Below are positions 5,504-10,945 of a DNA stretch of 10,945 bases, piece by piece. This DNA comes from Candidatus Coatesiibacteriota bacterium (lineage in GTDB: Bacteria > RBG-13-66-14), in contig WJMB01000170.1 of NCBI GenBank assembly GCA_014728185.1, positions 1 to 10,945 on the forward strand. Direction: 5' to 3'. Below the pieces are notes generated by a model. The model saw nothing but the letters and a program-made list of their open reading frames with translations, had not been told where the DNA came from and ran no database searches. The translations under genes and the position numbers were made by a program. Every line of letters starts with the position of its first letter. The first letter of the stretch is position 1.

Positions 5504-6769
5504 GTGAGTGAGAGAGAAGAGCTGCGCTGCAACTTCTGCGGCCGATCCCAGGGTCAGGTCAAGCGCCTGATCATCGGCAACTCGGCCAATATCTGCGACG
5601 AGTGCATCCGTCTCTCGGCGCGCTATCTGGAGAGCGAACGGCCCACACCGGAGGAGGAGCTGGGCGAGATCCCCGCTCCCCGCGAGATACGCCGGCGCCT
5701 GGACGAGTACGTCATCGGCCATGACCGGGTGAAGAAGATCCTCGCCGTGGCCGTCTACAACCACTACCGGCGCATCGAGCACAACCTGCTCAAGCCGGGC
5801 AAGTACAGCTTCGACCACGACAAGGACGACGCCGAGGAGGTCGAGCTCGAGAAGGCCAACATCCTGCTCGTCGGCCCCACCGGCACCGGCAAGACCCTGC
5901 TGGCCCGCACCCTGGCCCGGGTCCTGGACGTGCCCTTCGCCATCGCCGACGCCACCACCCTCACCGAGGCCGGCTACGTGGGCGAGGATGTCGAGAACAT
6001 CATCCTCAAGCTTGTCCAGGCCGCCGACTACGACCTCGGCCGCGCCCAGCGCGGTATCATCTACATCGACGAGATCGACAAGATCGGCCGCAAGGGCGAC
6101 TCGCCCTCGATCACCCGCGACGTCTCCGGCGAAGGTGTCCAGCAGGCCCTGCTGAAGATCATCGAGGGCACCCAGGCCGCCGTGCCGCCCCAGGGCGGGC
6201 GCAAGCACCCCGAACAGAAGTACCTCTACATCGATACCACCAATATCCTGTTCATCTGCGGCGGGATGTTCAACGGCCTCGACGAGATCATCGCCCGGCG
6301 GGTGGGCCGCAAGACCATCGGCTTCTCCGACGAGCCCAGCGCCGACCGCGAGGAGGCCATCCGCCAGGCCCGTCTGGAGCCCGAAGACCTGATCAGCTTC
6401 GGCCTGATCCCCGAGCTCGTCGGCCGCCTGCCCGTCACCGCCCGGCTGCATGAGCTCGATGAGGATCAACTCGTCGCCATCCTCACCGAGCCCAAGAACG
6501 CCCTGATCAAACAGTACCGGCGCCAAATGGAGCTGGAGAACCTGGAGCTCGATTTCACCAAGGCCGCCCTCAAGGAGATCGCCGTCGAGGCCATCGGCCG
6601 CAAGGTCGGCGCCCGGGGGCTGCGGGCGATCCTCGAAGAGATCATGCTTGAGGCCTTCTACAACCTACCCGTGCCCATCGAGCGCGTACGCGTGACCGCG
6701 CCGATGGTCCGCCGGCGGCTCAACCCCGTGGAGGAGGCGCTCAAGGAGCGTGACCGCAAGGCTGGGTAA
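5504..6769 (+). CDS. clpX: ATP-dependent Clp protease ATP-binding subunit ClpX
   Basis: A 421-residue AAA+ unfoldase that recognises, unfolds and threads substrates into ClpP. The start is GTG, with AGGA (5490-5493) upstream; beginning here places the zinc-binding domain intact at the N-terminus (Cys9, Cys12, Cys31, Cys34). Walker A is GPTGTGKT (124-131), the pore-1 loop GYVGED (157-162), Walker B with YIDEIDK (187-193), the pore RKH loop (233-235), the ClpP-docking IGF tripeptide (272-274), the arginine-finger region PELVGRLP (303-310) and the sensor-2 GARGLR (369-374). Every functional motif is present, so a working ClpXP pair is expected. The gene ends before a strong intrinsic terminator. 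Confidence 0.98.
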   Translation: MSEREELRCNFCGRSQGQVKRLIIGNSANICDECIRLSARYLESERPTPEEELGEIPAPREIRRRLDEYVIGHDRVKKILAVAVYNHYRRIEHNLLKPGKYSFDHDKDDAEEVELEKANILLVGPTGTGKTLLARTLARVLDVPFAIADATTLTEAGYVGEDVENIILKLVQAADYDLGRAQRGIIYIDEIDKIGRKGDSPSITRDVSGEGVQQALLKIIEGTQAAVPPQGGRKHPEQKYLYIDTTNILFICGGMFNGLDEIIARRVGRKTIGFSDEPSADREEAIRQARLEPEDLISFGLIPELVGRLPVTARLHELDEDQLVAILTEPKNALIKQYRRQMELENLELDFTKAALKEIAVEAIGRKVGARGLRAILEEIMLEAFYNLPVPIERVRVTAPMVRRRLNPVEEALKERDRKAG

Positions 6770-6846
6770 CAACCGCTGGTCAAAAGAGGGCAATCATCCT
6801 CGTCCGTCTGTATGGCCGACTATCAGCTCCACAATGAAACAAATGT

Positions 6847-6876
6847 AAAAAGCCGACCTGGAAGGGTCGGCTTTTT
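6847..6876. terminator. Bidirectional intrinsic terminator between clpX and the minus-strand operon
   Basis: A 12-base stem (AAAAAGCCGACC at 6847-6858 with GGTCGGCTTTTT at 6865-6876) with a six-base loop. The arms contain A and T runs so that a GC-rich stem followed by Ts is seen on both strands. It lies between the converging ends of clpX (6769) and the lipoprotein gene (6904) and should serve both. Confidence 0.92.
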
Positions 6877-6903
6877 AAAAACTATTGCGTGAGGTCGTTT
6901 AAG

Positions 6904-8943
6904 CTACATCACCGCATCGCGTTCTTCGGCGGCTCGGTGCTCATGCATCTTGCGGCGCAGCTCCTCGTTACGGGTGTGCCGCAGGTAGCTGCGGATCAGG
7001 AAGATGATCACGCCCACCCCGATGATGATCAGGGCCAGGATCAGCACCACTCGGCCGAAAGCTCCCTCGGCCTTGCGGCCCTCGGGGCGCCAGGCGGCGT
7101 CGAGCTCGGGGGAGTCGAGTTTGCCGAGGAAGACCTCGCCGGTCTCCTCGGAGCGGGTCGGGTAGACGGTCAGGTTATAGAGGCCGCTGGTGAGGGGCTC
7201 GGCGAGCAGCAACCATTCTCCATCGGGCGAGGGCAGGGGCAGGCTTTCGCTGCGGGCGATCAGGCGGCGGCGCTCGGCGCCTTCGTCGAGGTTGTAGAGG
7301 TAGACGGCCGTGGGTCGGGGGCGGCCCTCGTCGTCGGTCTCCGGGGCGACCTGGACGATCTCTCCGGGGGCCGGGGCGACGGCGGGCGGTTCGAGTTCGA
7401 CGCTCTTGATGCCGGCATCGCGGTGAGCGGCTTCCCCGGGGAGCGGGTAGTCGACGAGTATCTCCGCCGGGGATCGCCGGGGGACCTCGTCGGGTGATTC
7501 GGTCGCTCCATCGGCTCCCTCCGGGTCGGTCGCTTTGGTGTCCGCAGCATCCTCGTCGTCGCCCTGTTCTCCGGATGTCGCGGCGGTTTCCGGAGACGCG
7601 GCGCTTTCTTCGACGGCGTCCTCCGGCGCTGTCTCGACGGTCTCGGCCGGGGGTTCCTCGCCGGGCAGGCTCTTGCCCTCACCGGAGCTTGCGGCTTCGC
7701 TCGGCGGGGTTTCAACGGATGGAGCGTCGTCGATGGTCCCCTCGTCGTCCGCGGTTTCCGCTGCGTCGTCCGATTCCTCTTCGACGGCCTCGCCGGCGGT
7801 GTCTTCCGGGGTCTCGTGGGTCTCTTGGGTTTCGTCGTCTTCGAGCGCCTCGGCATCCTCGTCCTGCTGAACCAGCTCCAGCTCCTCCAGGTCGATGGGC
7901 TCCAGTACGATCAGGGCGTTCTGATAGGGCAGCCAGGATACGGCCAGGGCTTCCTCGCTGATCAGACGCTGGCGGGCGTCCAGGTTCATCACGTGGAGCT
8001 GACCGCGCTCGTTGATGTAGGCCAGCTCGTCGCCGACCCAGCTCCAGCAGAGGGTGTCGGCGGCCAGGCGACCCCAGGGCTCGCGGTGCTCCAGCAGCGG
8101 CTCGCCGGAAGCGTGGAAGATGTTGACGTGGAACTCCCGGTCGTCCCGCTCCACCAGAAAGAAGCGCTCGCCCTGATGATCCCAGACGACCCGATAGGTG
8201 TCGGTGCCGGTGCGGCTGCGCTCGGAGCCGTCGAAGCTCATCAGGTAGGCGTCGCGGTCGATGTCAACGCAGATCAGGCGCTTGCCGCGCACCTGGCCCG
8301 AATAGTCCCGGGGAATGTGGTACTCCCGGCTCTCCTCGACCAGACGGAAGACCCCGCCGCCGTCGGTGGCGGCGGCGCAGAGGGTGTCGTCGGAGCTGAC
8401 GAAGAGGATCACGTCGTCGGCGACGAAATCGGGTCCGGCCACGGCGTTGGAGGCCAGGAAGCGGCTGGTCATCCCCTCGAGGGCGAAGACCTTGAGGTCG
8501 CCCTCCTCGATGTAGGCCAGCATGTCGCCGGCGGAGTTCCACTGGGCCGACTGGACCCACTGGGCCACCTCGATTTGGCCACCGCCGTCCTCGTCGAGGA
8601 GGATCAACTGGTTCTCGCGGTCCTTGATGTAGGCCACCATGCTCCCCGCCGCCGAGAACAGCGGCTGCGAGCGTGTCTTGACCTCGCCGGGATCATCCAG
8701 GCTGGTGTAGCACCAGAAGCTGTCCGAGTAGGGCTTGTCGACCAGGTAGGCCAAGTGGCGCCCCGAGGGCGAGTAGATGAAATCGACCACGTCGTCGCGG
8801 TCGGTGAGTCGCTCGGACTGGACGGTGTTCTGCTCCCAGCGGAAGACCTCTCCGTTGTCCAGGTAGGCGACCTGCTGGTCCCGTCCGCAGCCGATGAGCA
8901 GGGCCGGGATCAGGGCCAGGAGCGGAAGGATCGCTTTACGCAT
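6904..8943 (-). CDS. Lipoprotein with TolB/PD40-like propeller repeats, acidic linker and C-terminal membrane helix
   Basis: A 679-residue protein of unknown function. The signal sequence ends in a lipobox, LLIGC, with Cys19 as the lipidation site. Residues about 25-350 contain repeated S-x-x-G-x-x-x-A-Y-I/L elements (SPSGRHLAYL, SAAGSMVAYI, NSAGDMLAYI, VGDELAYI), typical of TolB/PD40 beta-propeller blades. Residues about 357-489 are a low-complexity linker rich in Glu, Asp, Ala, Ser, Thr and Pro. A further blade-like stretch (about 545-620, SPDGEWLLLAEP) comes next. A strong membrane helix lies at about 631-653, followed by a short basic tail. Lipid at one end and a helix at the other is unusual. 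The ATG at 8943 has a GGTGAT-like ribosome-binding site and lies 27 bases after the upstream gene, so they form an operon. Similarity to TolB does not prove a TolB role. Confidence 0.8.
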   Translation of the reverse strand: MRKAILPLLALIPALLIGCGRDQQVAYLDNGEVFRWEQNTVQSERLTDRDDVVDFIYSPSGRHLAYLVDKPYSDSFWCYTSLDDPGEVKTRSQPLFSAAGSMVAYIKDRENQLILLDEDGGGQIEVAQWVQSAQWNSAGDMLAYIEEGDLKVFALEGMTSRFLASNAVAGPDFVADDVILFVSSDDTLCAAATDGGGVFRLVEESREYHIPRDYSGQVRGKRLICVDIDRDAYLMSFDGSERSRTGTDTYRVVWDHQGERFFLVERDDREFHVNIFHASGEPLLEHREPWGRLAADTLCWSWVGDELAYINERGQLHVMNLDARQRLISEEALAVSWLPYQNALIVLEPIDLEELELVQQDEDAEALEDDETQETHETPEDTAGEAVEEESDDAAETADDEGTIDDAPSVETPPSEAASSGEGKSLPGEEPPAETVETAPEDAVEESAASPETAATSGEQGDDEDAADTKATDPEGADGATESPDEVPRRSPAEILVDYPLPGEAAHRDAGIKSVELEPPAVAPAPGEIVQVAPETDDEGRPRPTAVYLYNLDEGAERRRLIARSESLPLPSPDGEWLLLAEPLTSGLYNLTVYPTRSEETGEVFLGKLDSPELDAAWRPEGRKAEGAFGRVVLILALIIIGVGVIIFLIRSYLRHTRNEELRRKMHEHRAAEERDAVM
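7477..7875 (-). repeat. Low-complexity acidic linker coding tract
   Basis: About 133 consecutive codons of the lipoprotein gene are dominated by Glu, Asp, Ala, Ser, Thr and Pro. On the plus strand this appears as a TCG/TCC/CTC-rich tract and yields spurious open frames in other phases. It is likely a flexible extracytoplasmic spacer and a place where length may vary between strains. Confidence 0.7.
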
Positions 8944-8970
8944 CGGGGATCACCCCCGTTGTCCGCAGCG

Positions 8971-9210
8971 TCAGCGCGGACTGGTCAGCCGCTTGGCCAG
9001 AGCCCAGACGGCGTAGAAGGGAAGGTAGAGCAGCAGCAGCGGCCAGGTGAGCACCTGGAGAACCGAAAGCTCCTGGAGCTGGTGTTTGCGCGCCGCGAAG
9101 GGCACCCGGTCGGCCACGCAGCCCAGCCAGAGGTAGAAGCGGAAGATGTAGCGCCCCGCCACCATGTAGAGGAAGACGGCGGCCAGGACGGCGAGGATGC
9201 GGATGATCAT
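8971..9210 (-). CDS. Small two-helix membrane protein of unknown function
   Basis: A 79-residue protein with two hydrophobic segments, about 3-29 (ILAVLAAVFLYMVAGRYIF) and about 48-72 (VLQVLTWPLLLLYLPFYAV), joined by a short charged loop and ending in a basic tail. The ATG at 9210 is chosen because GGTGGAG precedes it; a longer in-frame start at 9321 would overlap the upstream FemAB-like gene and add an Arg/Pro-rich stretch that looks like shadow coding. It lies 26 bases after the FemAB-like gene and 27 before the lipoprotein gene, which argues strongly for a real operon member. No family is recognised; a partner or anchor for its neighbours is conceivable but inferred. Confidence 0.7.
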   Translation of the reverse strand: MIIRILAVLAAVFLYMVAGRYIFRFYLWLGCVADRVPFAARKHQLQELSVLQVLTWPLLLLYLPFYAVWALAKRLTSPR

Positions 9211-9236
9211 CGCGGTACTCCACCCAAGAGATGGGT

Positions 9237-10430
9237 TTAATCGAGGACGTCGGCGGTGCCGCCGCGGAGCAGCAGGTTGCGCGCTTTGCGGAACAGCGGC
9301 AGGCCGTGGCGCCAGAGCCAACCGCCCACCGGCGACAGCGAGCGCTCATAGGGTCCGCAGAAGACCGTATGCTCGCCGCCGAAGCCCTTCTTGAACTTGT
9401 AGACGCCCCAGAGCGGGTGGCCCTCGACGGGCTCCACCGGGGCGCCCCAGAAGTCGTAGAGGGAGCAGCCGCGCTCACGCGCCCGCAGGATGGCGCGCCA
9501 CTGCAAATACTGGGTGCCCTTGTGCTTGGCGTGGCGACGGCTCGAGGCGCCGTAAACGTAGAAGGCGTTGCTCCCGGCGTAGAGCAGAAAGACCCCGGCG
9601 ACGGGCTCGCCGTCGTAGTAGGCCAGCATCACGTCGGACCCCGCCGGGCCGAAGAGGCGTTGGACCCGGCGGTAGTACTCGCGCTGGTGGGCCAGGAAGC
9701 GCTGACGCTCCGTGGTCTCGTCGAGGAGTTCGCTGAAGGCGTCCACCCCGTCGCGGCTGTTGACCAGACGCACCTCGACGCCGCGGCGCTCGGCCAGGCG
9801 GACGTTGTAGCGGGTGCGGCGTTCCATTGCCGCCATCAGCTCCTCGGGTTCGGGGCTCAGGTCGAGCAGCAGGGTCCCCCGGGGCTGGATGCTCTGCCTG
9901 CCGGGAAGAAAGCCCCGGCTGCGCAGAGCGCGTTCGCAGGCGGCGTCGTGAATCAGCCGGGGCTCCAGGGTCAGGGCGGCCCCCCGCCTGAGGAAGGGCT
10001 GGGCGAAGAGGGCCTCCAGCCAGGCCGTCATTCCCGATGCGTCGCCGGGCTCCAGGGCCGGACCGTAGGGGCAGTAGAGCCAGTTCCAGCCGGTCAGCGG
10101 CAGGCGACGTCGCAAGACCTGGCCCAACACCCGGGGCCGTTCGCCGTCGTAGAGGCCCAGGCGCAGGGCGTCGTAACCGTAGGCGACCTTCAGCCTGGCC
10201 CAGGGCGTCAATTGCCCCGGCGAGGCCGTGGAGAGCCGGGCCAGGTCTTCGTCCCAGCTCGGCGGATCGATTCTGATGCTGTCGGGTTTCGTCTCGGGCA
10301 CGGAACCTGTTTCCGGGGTTGGGGATTGGGCCTCTGGCTGCGGCGTCGACACGCGCTCCGAAAGCGGTTGGAATGCCAAGGGGTTGTCAATTAGTGCTTG
10401 GGATTGTATACCGTGTTCGGACCGATACAT
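9237..10430 (-). CDS. FemAB/FemX-like GNAT-fold acyltransferase
   Basis: Up to 397 residues, related to the FemAB (peptidoglycan bridge) and GNAT_acetyltransferase-6-type proteins. Characteristic stretches are IQPRGTLLLDLS (181-192), RRTRYNVRLAERRGVEV (204-220), LYDFWGAP (324-331) and YKFKKGFGGE (344-353). Classical members use aminoacyl-tRNA to extend peptidoglycan; many distant ones act on other envelope molecules, so the substrate is open. The start is uncertain. The ATG at 10430 has no ribosome-binding site, and the first 55 residues are a Pro/Glu/Ser-rich stretch before the conserved part. In-frame GTG codons at 10352 and 10301 are alternatives. A decayed transposase lies next to the 5' end, so the original upstream region may have been replaced. 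It is followed closely by two membrane-associated genes in the same operon. Confidence 0.8.
   Translation of the reverse strand: MYRSEHGIQSQALIDNPLAFQPLSERVSTPQPEAQSPTPETGSVPETKPDSIRIDPPSWDEDLARLSTASPGQLTPWARLKVAYGYDALRLGLYDGERPRVLGQVLRRRLPLTGWNWLYCPYGPALEPGDASGMTAWLEALFAQPFLRRGAALTLEPRLIHDAACERALRSRGFLPGRQSIQPRGTLLLDLSPEPEELMAAMERRTRYNVRLAERRGVEVRLVNSRDGVDAFSELLDETTERQRFLAHQREYYRRVQRLFGPAGSDVMLAYYDGEPVAGVFLLYAGSNAFYVYGASSRRHAKHKGTQYLQWRAILRARERGCSLYDFWGAPVEPVEGHPLWGVYKFKKGFGGEHTVFCGPYERSLSPVGGWLWRHGLPLFRKARNLLLRGGTADVLD
10384..10412 (+). promoter_or_regulatory. Possible outward promoter toward the transposase remnant
   Basis: TTGTCA (10384-10389) and TATACC (10407-10412) are 17 bases apart and would drive transcription to the right, into the transposase gene. 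The site lies within the longest version of the FemAB-like frame, which hints that this gene may begin further downstream. The -10 match is modest. Confidence 0.3.
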
Positions 10431-10454
10431 GTATGTAACATGCTGTTAACATAC
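10425..10454. repeat. Palindromic cluster between the FemAB-like gene and the transposase
   Basis: ATACATGTAT (10425-10434) is a perfect palindrome. It overlaps an imperfect inverted repeat, GTATGTAACA (10431-10440), three bases, then TGTTAACATAC (10444-10454), which pairs fully apart from one bulged A. The AT-rich composition contrasts with the surroundings. It could be an operator or part of an insertion-sequence end; with only one end in view this cannot be settled. Confidence 0.5.
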
Positions 10455-10457
10455 GGG

Positions 10458-10945
10458 ATGGGCTGTGATGTTCTGCCACAAAAAGGGGGGTCAAAAGTGG
10501 CAGATAATCAAACAACCGACCGGCACATTAGTTGCCCAAAATGTAACCATAGAGCGCACTATAAGTTGGCCGATGGCAGATGTAAATGCAAGAATTGCGG
10601 TAAGAAATATACCCACCGGCCAAGATATACAAAGCTATCTAAAGAAAAGCAAAAAGAGATAGCTCGCTTATTCTGGCTGAGCGTTCCCGTGGCAGCCGCT
10701 GCGAGAGCTGTCGGCCTGTCCGCGAAAACAGTATCCAAATGGTGCAATCGACTAAGGGAGCGCATCGCCGCCGATCGCGAGGCCGAGCTGGAGAAGCTCG
10801 AGGTGGAATAGATCGTTTACTCCGGCGGCTGGAAAGCCTATAACAAGCTCTCGCTCAATGGTTTCCACCACAGGCGCATCAACCACGACATTACCCTGGT
10901 CGACGGCAAGGTGCATATCAACGGCCTAGAGAGCTTCCAGGGCTA
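10458..10945 (+). mobile_element. Partial remnant of an IS1595-family insertion sequence
   Basis: The transposase pseudogene and its AT-rich upstream stretch mark the left part of an insertion sequence. The left boundary is not defined by a recognised terminal repeat and could lie anywhere from about 10365, where the base composition shifts, to the ribosome-binding site. The right end is not in view, so terminal repeats and target duplication cannot be compared. Confidence 0.5.
10497..10945 (+). pseudogene. Decayed IS1595/ISXO2-like transposase, runs off the window
   Basis: The frame starts at a GTG (10497) after GGGGGG (10485-10490) and gives 104 residues to a TAG at 10809. Residues 13-34 form a zinc ribbon (CPKC, CKNC), followed by a helix-turn-helix (AAARAVGLSAKTVSKW). 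After the stop the same frame continues without shift into the end of an IS1595-type catalytic domain: IVYSGGWKAYN, INHD and VHINGLESF. In intact family members roughly 80-100 residues with the first catalytic Asp lie between these parts; here they are missing. The second catalytic Asp (normally in a DGW motif) reads Gly. The deletion, the stop and the lost catalytic residue together mean this copy cannot transpose. The 3' end lies outside the window. Confidence 0.8.

Noticed and set aside
5444..6526. Open frame of 360 codons on the minus strand opposite clpX
   Set aside because: Shadow of clpX codon bias: repetitive Val/Leu/Gly/Asp composition and no motif, while clpX on the other strand is complete.
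7816..9240. Open frame of 474 codons on the plus strand opposite the lipoprotein gene
   Set aside because: It lies antisense to a protein with lipobox, propeller repeats and membrane helix. Its translation is a low-complexity run of Leu, Val, Gly, Asp and Gln typical of a shadow frame in GC-rich DNA, and it has no ribosome-binding site.
9231..10394. Open frame of 387 codons on the plus strand opposite the FemAB-like gene
   Set aside because: Compositional shadow. The minus-strand frame has recognisable FemAB motifs and operon spacing.
1..10945. CRISPR array or tRNA/rRNA gene
   Set aside because: No regularly spaced direct repeats and no cloverleaf or rRNA signature seen on either strand.

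Overview
The window is high-GC bacterial chromosome. The gene content points to a Gram-negative, outer-membrane-bearing bacterium: a GWxTD-domain protein, a TonB-ExbB-ExbD energy-transducing set with two ExbD copies, a lipoprotein, and a FemAB-like acyltransferase. GWxTD proteins are best known from FCB-group, Acidobacteria and Gemmatimonadota-like lineages. An uncultured candidate phylum is therefore likely, but this is inference and no taxon can be fixed from the sequence.

Layout. Positions 1-199 hold a good sigma70-type promoter (TTGACA, 17-base spacer, TAAACT) and a structured leader. From 200 to 4550 (+) lies an apparent Ton cluster: exported GWxTD protein, ExbB with a signal peptide and an Ala/Glu-rich N-terminal extension, ExbD-1, ExbD-2, then a 318-base gene-free gap and TonB. 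That gap is the most unusual part of the window. It contains a perfect 12-base inverted repeat about 230 bases end to end, several mutually exclusive internal hairpins, and a 3' arm that can also pair with the tonB ribosome-binding site. It looks like an undescribed structured RNA or cis-regulatory leader. A 26-base perfect palindrome follows tonB. From 4692 to 6769 (+) are clpP and clpX, each with its own extended -10 promoter and each with all expected catalytic or docking motifs. A strong bidirectional intrinsic terminator (6847-6876) separates clpX from a convergent minus-strand set.

The minus-strand set (10430 down to 6904) is a tight three-gene operon: FemAB/GNAT-like acyltransferase, a 79-residue two-helix membrane protein, and a 679-residue lipoprotein with TolB/PD40-like beta-propeller repeats, a long acidic linker and a C-terminal transmembrane helix. 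The last part (10497-10945, +) is a decayed IS1595/ISXO2-like transposase. It has an in-frame stop, has lost the middle of its catalytic domain, and carries an Asp-to-Gly change at a catalytic position. It runs off the end of the window.

Functionally, the first cluster would convert proton-motive force into work at the outer membrane, clpP-clpX is the housekeeping protease, and the minus-strand operon looks like an envelope-associated system of unknown purpose.
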